NCBI RefSeq assembly: GCF_030020805.1
Contig: NZ_CP125098.1
Coordinates: 324,001 to 388,000 of the forward strand
DNA from: Paenibacillus sp. RC67
GTDB taxonomy: Bacteria; Bacillota; Bacilli; Paenibacillales; NBRC-103111
Length of the DNA: 64,000 nucleotides
Direction of reading: 5' to 3'
Of the stretch, positions 44,285 through 53,160 are shown one piece after another (position 1 is the stretch's first letter; each line of letters opens with the position of its first letter). The translations under genes were made by a program, and so were the position numbers. The notes beneath the pieces were generated by a model, which was given only the letters and a program-made list of their open reading frames with translations, was not told the DNA's origin and ran no database searches.

Positions 44285-44905
44285 TTAAGCCTGCAGTCCT
44301 TTGAATAACACGGTGGTGACATCGCGTATCCATTCATCACGGTTTGTAGAGCTGGAGCTGTCTTTATTGCCAATATAAGTGCCCGTTGCACCGATTAATG
44401 CAGCGAAAAATACAGAAACCGTTGTGCTGGGCTGCATGGCTGCGATTTGTCCCAAACGGATCCCTTCCTCCACTGCCTCCAGAACAGGCTTATACAGACG
44501 AGCGTGAAAATCAGCTAGCAGCCTATCGTTATAATAAACAACAATGGGTTCGGAATGAAACCAGTTTTTAAACAAAATATAACCAAAGGGCTGCCTCAGC
44601 CAGCTTTCTAATTGTAGAGCTGCGTATTGCTCTAGCCGCACTAACGGGGGCTCCGATGATTGCATCGTCTTAGCAGTAACGAGAGCGGCTTCTTCAAATG
44701 CCTCAAGCAGCAAATCCTCAACCAGATGGAGCTTATTATTATAGTAGTGGTACACCGTCCCCCGGCCTAATCCGGCCTTTCGGGCGATATCGCCCATCTC
44801 CATCTGCATGCCTTTCTCAAGATAAACTTCCACGGCGGTGTTTCGGATTTGAGCAATCCGCTGCTTCCGGATCGCATCGTTTTGTTCAACAGTTCGAGGT
44901 GTCAA
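44285..44905 (-). CDS. TetR-family transcriptional regulator
   Basis: The protein has about 206 residues. The N-terminal helix-turn-helix (about 10-55) reads RIAQIRNTAVEVYLEKGMQM then MGDIARKAGLGRGTVYHYYN, a classic TetR pattern. The rest is a helical ligand-binding domain. The frame opens at an ATG at 44929, but the TTG at 44905 has AGGAGGA 6 nt upstream, while the ATG would sit over the operator. It is the first gene of the tetR-map unit. A perfect palindrome in front suggests self-repression. Confidence 0.85.
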   Translation of the reverse strand: MTPRTVEQNDAIRKQRIAQIRNTAVEVYLEKGMQMEMGDIARKAGLGRGTVYHYYNNKLHLVEDLLLEAFEEAALVTAKTMQSSEPPLVRLEQYAALQLESWLRQPFGYILFKNWFHSEPIVVYYNDRLLADFHARLYKPVLEAVEEGIRLGQIAAMQPSTTVSVFFAALIGATGTYIGNKDSSSSTNRDEWIRDVTTVLFKGLQA

Positions 44906-44924
44906 AAGCGATCCTCCTATTTTA

Positions 44925-44940
44925 GACATTCATGAATGTC
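44925..44940. promoter_or_regulatory. TetR operator palindrome
   Basis: GACATTCATGAATGTC is a perfect 16-bp palindrome inside a wider TTTTAGA...TCTAAAA repeat, 20 nt before the TetR start codon. It is the natural self-binding site. The rest of 44941-45219 shows no further motif that I can support apart from an AT-rich promoter-like area. Confidence 0.6.
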
Positions 44941-45219
44941 GATCTAAAATCATTTTCATTATATATCCATGATCAGGAAAGCACAACTGACTTCAAATAT
45001 AAAAAAATTTGTCACATGACAAAAGTGATGACAACGCTCACTACAAAACAAATTTCTTTTGATTTATATTAGTAGTTCGAATAAATCAGCTGCACAAAAA
45101 TGTGTTGAATTTAACATTTTATGTGAGTAATTTGTAAGTAAATAGCGAGAAAAGTATGATAATCTTATAGATAATGGACCTATTTGTATAATCTTGTTGT
45201 CGAAAAGGGAGGGGATGGT

Positions 45220-47037
45220 ATGAAATATAGCATTGTTTTGTTGGTTCAACATGCGGAGCTGGCAGAGGCATGTATTGCAAGAATCGAACAGTACACTGGC
45301 GGGGCGTATGAGATCATTGCTATTAATGACGGAGGGGGAGATATTGTAACACGAGTTTTGGAAAGAACCAAAGTACATCACGTTCTGACAAACCATACCA
45401 GGCTTGGTGTTGCAGCTAGTTATAATCAGGGCGCAGCGATTGCAGCAGGGGAACGGCTGGTTTTCATAAGAGACCATATTGGGGTCTCTGAGCAATGGCT
45501 ATTTCATTTGTCAGATTGTCTGGATAACCATCCTGACGCGGCTATGGTAGGTCCAATGAGTAATGATGTCAGTGGAATGCAAAGGCTCCCTATCCCGTGT
45601 GAAACCATGATGCAGTTGGACAGGACCGCTAGGGCAATGATATTGACCCAATCGGGCTGTTCTCAAAAAGTGACTCGTCTGCTCAGCCATCTTCTTCTAA
45701 TGCGCAAAGAGGTCTTGGAGCGGTTGGGTGGCTTTGACGAGCGATTCGGTCTGGAAACGTATGAGGACGATGATCTCTGCTATCGGGCGCTTCAAGCTGG
45801 TTACAGTCTGTATATCGCGCAAGATTGCTTCGTTCGGTACACATCGCCCCCATCTTTATTTCCAGAGGAACCGAATTGGTATTCATCGCAGTTGACAAGA
45901 AACCAAGCAATAGCACAGGAAAAATGGGGACTTGATGTGACTGAGGCCCTAATGAAGTGGACCTATCCGGTTACGGTGAGCTTGTGCATGATCGTCAAAA
46001 ATGAGGAACAAACGCTGGACCGCTGCTTATCAAGCGTCAAAGGGCTGGTCGACGAGATCATCATAGTGGATACGGGTTCGGAAGACAGGACCAAAGAAAT
46101 TGCCGGACGCTATACAGATCGTTTGTTTGATTTTACCTGGGTCCATGATTTTGCGAGAGCAAGGAACTATGCGTTCAGTCAAGCTACTCAGGATTATATC
46201 TTATGGCTCGACGCGGACGATGTAGTACAACCGCACGATGCGGAGAAGCTGCAAAGGCTGCTATCCGCGGTTCAATGGGATACAGATGCAGTTTCGATGA
46301 ACTACAATATTGCGTTTAACGAATACGGCCAAGTGACCGTAAGCTCACGCAGAAACCGGCTGGTCAAACGGGAAAAAAGATTCCAATGGATCGGTCCCGT
46401 TCATGAGTACTTGAATGTGTACGGCAATATTGTTGCATCCGATATTAGCATTACCCATGACAGGCTGCATAAGAACTCTTCACGAAATTTGAACATTTAT
46501 GAAACAAGGCTTGCCGCAGGAGAAGCGTTCAATGCCCGTGATTTATATTATTTTGCCAACGAACTGGCGGATCATGAGCAGTGGGAGCGGGCCATTGAAC
46601 AGTATGAACAGTTTCTTAAACATACCGACGGGTGGGTAGAGGACAAGATTAGGGCCTGTGGCCGGATGGCGGATAGCTTCCACAACCTCGGGAATATACA
46701 GGAGGCCAAGTCACAAGCGCTTCAATCGTTTGTATACGGTCTGCCGAAGGCAGAGAACTGCTGTAGGCTTGGATTTTATTGCTTGTCAGAGGAACGGTAC
46801 GAAGAAGCTGTTTTTTGGTACAAGCTTGCTGTGGATACTCCGAAGCCGGACATGACTAACGCTATTATCGATCATGATTGCTGGACGTGGCTGCCGCATT
46901 TGCAGTTGTGTGTCTGCTATGACCGGCTAGGTAAGAAGGAATTGGCCAATCAGCATAATGAAATAGCTATGAAATTCATTCCTAACGATAGTCGGGTGCT
47001 TGCTAACAAGCGATATTTTGAAACGGTTTTATCATAA
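45220..47037 (+). CDS. Two-domain family 2 glycosyltransferase with TPR-like tail
   Basis: The protein has 605 residues. The first GT-A domain (1-235) reads YSIVLLVQHAELAEACIARI with GGFDERFGLETYEDDDLCY, and the second (about 250-410) is typical of the SunS/YfnE type (VSLCMIVKNEEQTLDRCLSSV, IIIVDTGSEDRTKEIA, YILWLDADDVV, GPVHEYLN). The C-terminus (about 430-600) has tetratricopeptide-like helices (WERAIEQYEQFLKHTDGW). The frame opens at 45184, but ATG 45220 has AGGGAGGGGA upstream. It is followed 17 nt later by a collagen-like surface protein gene, so it is the candidate enzyme that adds sugars to the Thr residues of that protein's GXT repeats. That is inference from context. Confidence 0.85.
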   Translation: MKYSIVLLVQHAELAEACIARIEQYTGGAYEIIAINDGGGDIVTRVLERTKVHHVLTNHTRLGVAASYNQGAAIAAGERLVFIRDHIGVSEQWLFHLSDCLDNHPDAAMVGPMSNDVSGMQRLPIPCETMMQLDRTARAMILTQSGCSQKVTRLLSHLLLMRKEVLERLGGFDERFGLETYEDDDLCYRALQAGYSLYIAQDCFVRYTSPPSLFPEEPNWYSSQLTRNQAIAQEKWGLDVTEALMKWTYPVTVSLCMIVKNEEQTLDRCLSSVKGLVDEIIIVDTGSEDRTKEIAGRYTDRLFDFTWVHDFARARNYAFSQATQDYILWLDADDVVQPHDAEKLQRLLSAVQWDTDAVSMNYNIAFNEYGQVTVSSRRNRLVKREKRFQWIGPVHEYLNVYGNIVASDISITHDRLHKNSSRNLNIYETRLAAGEAFNARDLYYFANELADHEQWERAIEQYEQFLKHTDGWVEDKIRACGRMADSFHNLGNIQEAKSQALQSFVYGLPKAENCCRLGFYCLSEERYEEAVFWYKLAVDTPKPDMTNAIIDHDCWTWLPHLQLCVCYDRLGKKELANQHNEIAMKFIPNDSRVLANKRYFETVLS

Positions 47038-47054
47038 ATTAAGGAGGGCTCGTT

Positions 47055-48947
47055 GTGAAAGAAAAGAAACACGCACTTATATTGAAATCATCTATGGCGT
47101 TTTTGGTAGTTAGTCAGTTTGCGAATACTTTGCCGTTATTGGATTTGTCTAAGCCGGGGGTAGCTCACGCTGCCGCTTTTCCTGATGTAGACACATCCTC
47201 ATGGGCCTATAAATCGATTGCCAAAGTCAAAGCTCTTGGGCTTATTGTAGGGGATCAAACGGGCAGGTTCAATCCGGATAGTCCCGTCAGTCATCAGGAG
47301 GCGATCGTCATGGCGCTTCGTTTTTTGGGCTATGAAGAGGCACCGGATAAAGCAGGCAGCCCTCCTTTCGCGGTAGAGCAATGGGCCAACAATTGGGCAT
47401 GGCTTGCCATAGATAAAGGGCTGCTTGTAGCAGGTGAAGATGCGGGCGCATCAGGAGCTAGTTGGGGAACGCAGGCGGCCAGTCGCGAATGGATAACCCG
47501 GCTCGTCATTCGTGCTATGGGCAAGCAGACGGATGCGGCGGCTATGTCCAAAGCTTCGGTACCTTTTGCCGATGCTGGATCTTTATCGGATTGGTCGGTA
47601 GGATTCGTCAACGCTGCCCTGCAGCTAAAGGTGATCAGCGGGTTTCCGGATCAAACGTTTAAACCCAAAGAGCTTGTAACGAGAGCACAGCTGGCAACGA
47701 TTTTGAGCAACGCTGAAGCTATTGCTAATCAGCTTCCTGAAAGGGTAACGAAAGGGCAGTTTGTAGAAATGGCCGGAAGTACGTTAACGATAACGGATAA
47801 GTCGGGAAAAAAAGTCCTCTTTACGATGCATCCTGATAGCGTCATATACAACGATAAAGGACCTGTATCCTCCTTGAAGGCTGGACAAGCCGTTACGGTT
47901 GTACATAGCGGCAATACGGCTTATTTTGTAGAGGTAGAAGCTGTTCAACAGCAAACAGAGGTTCAACAGGGCGAGAAAGGAGAAAAAGGCGATAAGGGTG
48001 ACAAAGGGGACAAAGGAGATAAAGGCGATGCCGGCGAGAAAGGAGAAAAAGGAGATAGAGGCTCTTCTGGAGGTGCAGGTCCTGTGGGTCCGGCAGGAGC
48101 TGATGGTACCGTTGGTATGACAGGAGCCACTGGAGCGACCGGAGCTACGGGCGCTACAGGACCAGCGGGAACGGATGGCGCTGTAGGACCGGCAGGCCCT
48201 ACCGGAGAACAGGGCATTCAAGGTGTAACGGGGGCAACTGGGGCAACGGGTGCAGTAGGACCGGCCGGAGCGACAGGAGCACAAGGCATTCAAGGTGTAA
48301 CCGGAGCGGTGGGAGCAACAGGAGCTGTAGGAGCAACCGGGGTAACGGGACCAACAGGCCCGACCGGAGCTCAGGGCCCTCAGGGTATCCAAGGCATCCA
48401 GGGTATTACAGGACCAACGGGAGCGACAGGAGCAGGAGTAACCGGAGCAACAGGCCCGACCGGAGCTCAGGGCCCTCAGGGCGTCCAAGGCATCCAGGGT
48501 ATTACAGGTCCAACGGGAGCCACTGGTGCAACGGGAACAGCTGGAGGGATTGCCTCATTCGGATTTGCTGCCAATACTTCAGGCTCGGTTATTGCTGTTA
48601 TATTGGGCGGGACGGACATTCCGTTGCCTAACAACCAGAATGTAGAAGGGATTACCGTGAATGGGTCGAACACGGTATTCACTGTGACAGAGACAGGCTT
48701 GTACTATATCAATTACAATATTAATCTGACAGCTGCACTGTTAGCCAGCTCAAGAATCACAGTGAACGGCACATCCGTGAAGGCAAGTGAACTCAATCCA
48801 GTCACATCTCAGTCCCAGTATAATTCTAGCGTGGTCGTCTCGTTAACCGCAGGGGATACCATCAAGCTTCAGCTATATGGTTTATTGGGCGCGGCGACAT
48901 TAACTTCGGGTGGCGGAGCCCAGCTGGCAATCATTAAATTGAAGTGA
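47055..48947 (+). CDS. SLH-anchored collagen-like surface protein with BclA-type C-terminal domain
   Basis: The protein has 630 residues. A signal peptide ([18 protein letters not shown]) is followed by three SLH domains (about 40-225: [54 protein letters not shown]), which bind secondary cell-wall polymers. A small beta-domain (about 235-300) precedes a collagen-like G-x-y stretch (about 306-495), first charged ([10 protein letters not shown]), then rich in GAT/GPT triplets. The last about 130 residues ([36 protein letters not shown]) resemble the trimerising TNF-like C-domain of BclA. It starts with GTG after AAGGAGGG. The gene order glycosyltransferase, collagen protein, RCC1 protein suggests a glycosylated fibre on the cell or spore surface. 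Confidence 0.92.
   Translation: MKEKKHALILKSSMAFLVVSQFANTLPLLDLSKPGVAHAAAFPDVDTSSWAYKSIAKVKALGLIVGDQTGRFNPDSPVSHQEAIVMALRFLGYEEAPDKAGSPPFAVEQWANNWAWLAIDKGLLVAGEDAGASGASWGTQAASREWITRLVIRAMGKQTDAAAMSKASVPFADAGSLSDWSVGFVNAALQLKVISGFPDQTFKPKELVTRAQLATILSNAEAIANQLPERVTKGQFVEMAGSTLTITDKSGKKVLFTMHPDSVIYNDKGPVSSLKAGQAVTVVHSGNTAYFVEVEAVQQQTEVQQGEKGEKGDKGDKGDKGDKGDAGEKGEKGDRGSSGGAGPVGPAGADGTVGMTGATGATGATGATGPAGTDGAVGPAGPTGEQGIQGVTGATGATGAVGPAGATGAQGIQGVTGAVGATGAVGATGVTGPTGPTGAQGPQGIQGIQGITGPTGATGAGVTGATGPTGAQGPQGVQGIQGITGPTGATGATGTAGGIASFGFAANTSGSVIAVILGGTDIPLPNNQNVEGITVNGSNTVFTVTETGLYYINYNINLTAALLASSRITVNGTSVKASELNPVTSQSQYNSSVVVSLTAGDTIKLQLYGLLGAATLTSGGGAQLAIIKLK
47971..48540 (+). repeat. Collagen-like triplet repeat tract
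   Basis: Roughly 190 residues of G-x-y triplets are encoded by degenerate 9-bp-type units. Within them a stretch of about 100 bp (48349-48440) is repeated almost exactly at 48451-48530, a recent-looking duplication that can shorten or lengthen the fibre. Confidence 0.85.
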
Positions 48948-49010
48948 CGCCGTTAAAAGCACCTGGAACACTAAATGGAAATTCCAAATAGAGAGGTGAT
49001 CCTCAGATTT

Positions 49011-50681
49011 ATGAAGCACAGAAATCGAAAAACGATGGCCATTTTCATGGGCGGTCTTCTCTTGTGCGGTGCTCCTGTGGCCTTTGCGGATTTTGGATCT
49101 CTAAATTGGGTCGGTCCGAATCTGGATGGCCTGAGCGCTTCGGCTGCAATGGATTCGCCCATAGCACCGTATAATGTATTGTCTTCTCCGTCAACTGCCG
49201 CAAATGACAGATTGTACGCTGTTGTAGGTACAGGAAGGTCCGTTACCCGAGTGACTTATAATGTCTATACCCCGATAGAGGTGATACCTGCGGAAAAATT
49301 AGCCGTAACAACAGCAGTATACCCGTCGATGCCCCTTACCACTTTAGCTACGGGAGAGAGACATTCGCTGGCTGTAAGTCAGGATGGCAGTGTGTGGTCA
49401 TGGGGGAGCAGCACAGGAGCACAAGGTGGCGATGGCAAATCCTCACTAACGAGTCCTATGAAGGTCTCCGGTCTAAGAGATATCCGATCCGTCAGCGCCA
49501 AAGGAATTCATAGCCTTGCTTTGCAAGCCAATGGTCAGGTATGGGCCTGGGGAAATAACAGCTTCGGCCAGCTTGGCACCGGAAGCGAAGAAAGTCATTC
49601 CGGCCCTGTAGTTGTCTTGGATAATGTGGCCGCTATTGCCAGTGGAACAGTACATAGTGTGGCACTCAAAAAGGATGGGACAGTATGGACCTGGGGCTAT
49701 AATGTATCCGGACAATTGGGAGATGGGACAACCGCCACTCGTTGGAATCCAGTACAGGTCAGTGGTTTGAATCATGTAACAGCTATTTCGTCTTCCGGAT
49801 CCTCTACCCTCGCGTTGAAAGACGACGGGACGGTATGGGCGTGGGGAGATAATTACGCAGGACAACTGGGTGATGGGACGAAGGATAATCGCAGCATACC
49901 TGTACAAGTATCTGTTTTAACTAATGTTTATGCGATTGCATCTGGCGGCTATCACAGCATGGCACTCCAAAGCGACGGAAGCGTGTGGACATGGGGAGAC
50001 AATCGTTACGGGCAATTGGGCGATGGAACGACTACCGGTCGGTTAAAGCCTGAACGCATAGCAGGACTGGATAACGTGAGCATGCTGGCAGGAGGGTTGT
50101 TTCATAGCTTGGCGATCCGAAAGGACGGAACCGTATGGTCCTGGGGGAATAACCAATTCGGGCAGTTGGGCGACGGAACCACGATCAATAAATCCTTGCC
50201 CGTGAAGGTTCGTACGATCGACGATGCACGCACCATTGATGCAGGCACTTACTCCAGTGCTGCGAAGAGCGAACAAGGAAAGTACTTCATGTGGGGTGAG
50301 AACAGCTCCGGTCAGTTGGGCAATGGAACGACCAGCCCTTCAAGAATTCCGATCACCGTAGTAGACCTTAATGGTGACGATCGAGATACAACGTCTCCGA
50401 CTGCACCAGAGAATGTGACTGTTACAGGCATAAGCACGAATTTGATTTGTATCGCTTGGACAGATGCTACAGATAATGTCGGAGTAGCAGGCTATGACGT
50501 CTATAGAGATAACGTCAAGATAGGAAGCAGCCCAACAACCAGCTATATTGACAAAGGACTTAATGCGTCAACGAGCTATGTTTATACGGTGAGAGCGAAA
50601 GACGGTGCAGGAAACACATCGGCTCCCGGCAACGCCATTACAGCTGCAACTTTGGTCGAAGTGGATGCGCTCCAGCGCTAA
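49011..50681 (+). CDS. Secreted RCC1-repeat protein with fibronectin type III domain
   Basis: The protein has about 556 residues. A signal peptide (MAIFMGGLLLCGAPVAFA) is followed by an RCC1-like propeller of about seven blades (about 110-440) with the repeated signature 'HSxALxxDGTVWxWGxNxxGQLGDGT'. An FN3 domain ends the protein (about 460-550: VTVTGISTNLICIAWTDATD, SYVYTVRAKDGAGNTSAPGN). RCC1 propellers bind proteins or carbohydrates in other settings, and here the target is extracellular and unknown. There is no anchor sequence, so it may be released or bound to the collagen-like protein encoded 63 nt upstream. The frame opens at 48975; the ATG at 49011 gives the best signal peptide. Confidence 0.85.
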   Translation: MKHRNRKTMAIFMGGLLLCGAPVAFADFGSLNWVGPNLDGLSASAAMDSPIAPYNVLSSPSTAANDRLYAVVGTGRSVTRVTYNVYTPIEVIPAEKLAVTTAVYPSMPLTTLATGERHSLAVSQDGSVWSWGSSTGAQGGDGKSSLTSPMKVSGLRDIRSVSAKGIHSLALQANGQVWAWGNNSFGQLGTGSEESHSGPVVVLDNVAAIASGTVHSVALKKDGTVWTWGYNVSGQLGDGTTATRWNPVQVSGLNHVTAISSSGSSTLALKDDGTVWAWGDNYAGQLGDGTKDNRSIPVQVSVLTNVYAIASGGYHSMALQSDGSVWTWGDNRYGQLGDGTTTGRLKPERIAGLDNVSMLAGGLFHSLAIRKDGTVWSWGNNQFGQLGDGTTINKSLPVKVRTIDDARTIDAGTYSSAAKSEQGKYFMWGENSSGQLGNGTTSPSRIPITVVDLNGDDRDTTSPTAPENVTVTGISTNLICIAWTDATDNVGVAGYDVYRDNVKIGSSPTTSYIDKGLNASTSYVYTVRAKDGAGNTSAPGNAITAATLVEVDALQR

Positions 50682-50715
50682 TGCTTGGATTTAAAAGGTA
50701 TTCGTAAATACATCT

Positions 50716-50766
50716 AAAAAACCATAGGAGCCGGCCTCTCTTGCAGAGAACGCTTCTATGGTTTTA
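50716..50766 (+). terminator. Terminator between converging RCC1 and pectinesterase genes
   Basis: AAAACCATAG-AGC pairs with GC-TTCTATGGTTTT through an irregular loop, with a T-run. Confidence 0.8.
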
Positions 50767-50771
50767 TCTTT

Positions 50772-51776
50772 TTAATCAACGGAAATCGGATTCCAGCTGT
50801 CTTCACCTGCGAGTACCTGCTGGATCGAGTAAGACGGAGCCTCTTCCTCAGTCAGTTTCTTGGACCAAGCTACTCTTTGCTCCGACGAAGCCCCTGGCCC
50901 TTTGCAGTCATACTCACAGAAAACGGTTGTCGACTCACTCTCCGGCTTATTCCAGTTATCCCAGCCTGCCGCGATAATATGCTCGCCCATCCAGCAGTGT
51001 AGGAAGGCCGCTTTGGCATAGTTCCTCCAAGGTCTGCCGAGATAGACGGATTGTGCCGGGGCATCGCTGGTTAGACGGCAATCGTGAAACACGTAACCGA
51101 AACGAACCTCTTCCGGAGTAGAAGGAGCGGTAAGCCATCCGTGAATAGAATCGGCAGGGAACTCCTTCGCATCCTCTTCTCCTAATCGCCGTTTGGAGAA
51201 GATCTCACATTGGTTGAACACGGCCGTTGCCGATCCGAATATGAAATCGACATCCCCCTCCAGATAGCATTGCTCGTAGTACTGCCGTACATTTCTACGA
51301 GGATACCCTTCGCGAGGGCCGCCAAAATGAGCCCTTTGCATAGGAGCGGGCGGTAAAGGCCCAGTAAATAGCGTATCCTGATGACCGATAAATCGGCAGT
51401 TTTTGAACGTGACCCGATCTCCATCCACGTAAGCGGCCAATGCTTGACCCACAAGCGAGCCTCGTCCTGCTGAATTTTCAAACGTAATCCGTTCAGCCGT
51501 GAAATCGTCGGCACCGACGAAGAAAGAATAGGAGTTGAAGGTTTCATAGGATTCTCCGGTAGGAAATGTTTTTCTGGCATAATCGTCAAACGTAAGAATC
51601 GTATGCTCCAGGCTTTCTCCAACCAGACTGACACGGGGCTTCTCTACATGAATTTTTTCTTTATAGACTCCATTTTTTATGTAAATGACGACTCGCTCGC
51701 GCTGGTCGTTTGGAATTTGATCGAGCGCTTCTTGGACTGTGAGGAAATCTCCGCTGCCGTCAGATGCTACTATCAT
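50772..51776 (-). CDS. Pectin methylesterase (CE8)
   Basis: The protein has about 334 residues and a right-handed beta-helix. The family's motifs are all present: GSGDFLTVQEALDQIP at the N-terminus, FIGHQDTLF (with the substrate Gln and Asp), GDVDFIFGSATAVF with the catalytic Asp, and SVYLGRPWR with the catalytic Arg. It removes methyl groups from pectin. No signal peptide is seen, so it would act inside the cell on imported oligogalacturonides. The frame begins at an ATG at 51824, but the ATG at 51776 has AAAGGAG upstream. It lies near the pectin-type lyase/importer locus at 53-62 kb, though separate from it. Confidence 0.92.
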   Translation of the reverse strand: MIVASDGSGDFLTVQEALDQIPNDQRERVVIYIKNGVYKEKIHVEKPRVSLVGESLEHTILTFDDYARKTFPTGESYETFNSYSFFVGADDFTAERITFENSAGRGSLVGQALAAYVDGDRVTFKNCRFIGHQDTLFTGPLPPAPMQRAHFGGPREGYPRRNVRQYYEQCYLEGDVDFIFGSATAVFNQCEIFSKRRLGEEDAKEFPADSIHGWLTAPSTPEEVRFGYVFHDCRLTSDAPAQSVYLGRPWRNYAKAAFLHCWMGEHIIAAGWDNWNKPESESTTVFCEYDCKGPGASSEQRVAWSKKLTEEEAPSYSIQQVLAGEDSWNPISVD

Positions 51777-52009
51777 AGAAGCCAAACTCTCCTTTTTTAT
51801 ATAAAAATAATAAATGTTATGCATCCAGTTTACCAGAAAGAACGTAAATACTATAGACGTATTCGTGGAGACCGACAGGCGAAGCGAACCTGAAGGAACT
51901 TAGGTGAATTTATTTTGGCTCAAAAGGATCCTGAGCTTCAGATGGCATTGCTATTACGGTTTTCCTTGCTGTACACTAAGAAAGAGAGTACTTGAATGGG
52001 GATGAATCG

Positions 52010-53014
52010 ATGGACAATATGAGGCGCTTTTTCGCAAATTTAACGGTACGACGATTTTCCATTCTCGCGGTAGTATGCTTACTGCTGTTTAGTATCAGAG
52101 ATATGCTGAACCTGGTACTGTTAACCTTTTTGATCGCTTATGTCATGCACAGCCTGCAGCAAGCCGTGTCCAAGCGAATAAGCAAGTATGTTGTGGTGAA
52201 CAGCAAGGTCATTATCATCCTGTTATATTTGATTTTCGTTACTATGATTGTTTTTGCGTTGATTCATTATATACCAAAGGTGTTTATTCAGATTAAGCAA
52301 TTAAAAGATATTTTGGTTGCATTTACTAATCTGCCAGCGCCGGAGGACGAATTTTCAAGGTACATTTACAAAACCCTGAAGGACCTGAATTTACAAGCTT
52401 ATGTCAAGCAAGGCTTTGAATACGTGCTCCGAATCAGCAACTGGGGAACAACCTTCGTCTTGTCCTTAATATTGAGCCTTGTGTTTATTCTTGAAAAAAG
52501 TCGTATTATTACGTTCACTTCCAAGCTGAAAGAAAGTAAATTGTCCTGGCTGTATGAGGAGTTGGAGTATTTCGGCAAAAAATTCATTTTGTCCTTCGGC
52601 AAGGTGATTGAAGCGCAGCTTCTGATTGCTATCTGCAACACCGTATTTACAGTGATCGGACTGTGGATTCTCGGTTTCCCTTATCTATTTGCCTTGTCGA
52701 TCATGATCTTCATGCTGAGCCTGGTTCCTGTTGTCGGCTTTGTAGTGTCACTGCTTCCTTTATGCTTGATCGGGTATAATATCGGCGGGTTGGTGATGAT
52801 TGTCTATGTCGTTGCCATGATCGCAGTACTGCATGTGCTGGAAGGGTATTTATTGAATCCGAAGCTCATGTCATCCAAGATGAATCTTCCGATGTTCTAT
52901 ACATTTGTAGTTCTCGTGTTTTCTGAGCATTACTTGGGGGTATGGGGGTTAATTCTAGGGATTCCGGTTTTCGTCTTCCTGCTAGATATATTGGATGTCG
53001 ATACCAAGAACTAA
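52010..53014 (+). CDS. AI-2E/PerM-family permease
   Basis: The protein has about 335 residues and eight hydrophobic helices. The family markers are LLFSIRDMLNLVLLTFLIAY near the start, the long amphipathic loop (VFIQIKQLKDILVAFTNLP), and the C-terminal GLILGIPVFVFLLDILDV after KMNLPMFYTFVVLVF. Members move small molecules or ions, and a few export autoinducer-2. The function here is unknown. The start is either a TTG at 51992 or the ATG at 52010, which has GGGGAT about 8 nt upstream. It stands alone between two terminators. Confidence 0.85.
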   Translation: MDNMRRFFANLTVRRFSILAVVCLLLFSIRDMLNLVLLTFLIAYVMHSLQQAVSKRISKYVVVNSKVIIILLYLIFVTMIVFALIHYIPKVFIQIKQLKDILVAFTNLPAPEDEFSRYIYKTLKDLNLQAYVKQGFEYVLRISNWGTTFVLSLILSLVFILEKSRIITFTSKLKESKLSWLYEELEYFGKKFILSFGKVIEAQLLIAICNTVFTVIGLWILGFPYLFALSIMIFMLSLVPVVGFVVSLLPLCLIGYNIGGLVMIVYVVAMIAVLHVLEGYLLNPKLMSSKMNLPMFYTFVVLVFSEHYLGVWGLILGIPVFVFLLDILDVDTKN

Positions 53015-53046
53015 GGTAAGTCGAGAGAAGCATTCATATAAAAATA

Positions 53047-53090
53047 AAAAAGGCAATCCGGGAGCTTCGCTCATGCCGGACTGCCTTTTT
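53047..53090 (+). terminator. Bidirectional terminator after the permease gene
   Basis: AAAAAGGCA-TCCGG pairs with CCGGA-TGCCTTTTT. It also closes the minus-strand pectin operon. Confidence 0.88.
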
Positions 53091-53160
53091 GGATTGCAAA
53101 ATCAAAGCCTTTTCGTGGTCTGACGAACTTAATGTTATGGCAGATGCTTTGTATAAAGAC

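Noticed and set aside
47963..48488. Minus-strand ORFs opposite the collagen-like repeats
   Set aside because: They come from the low-complexity triplet sequence on the other strand and show no start signals.
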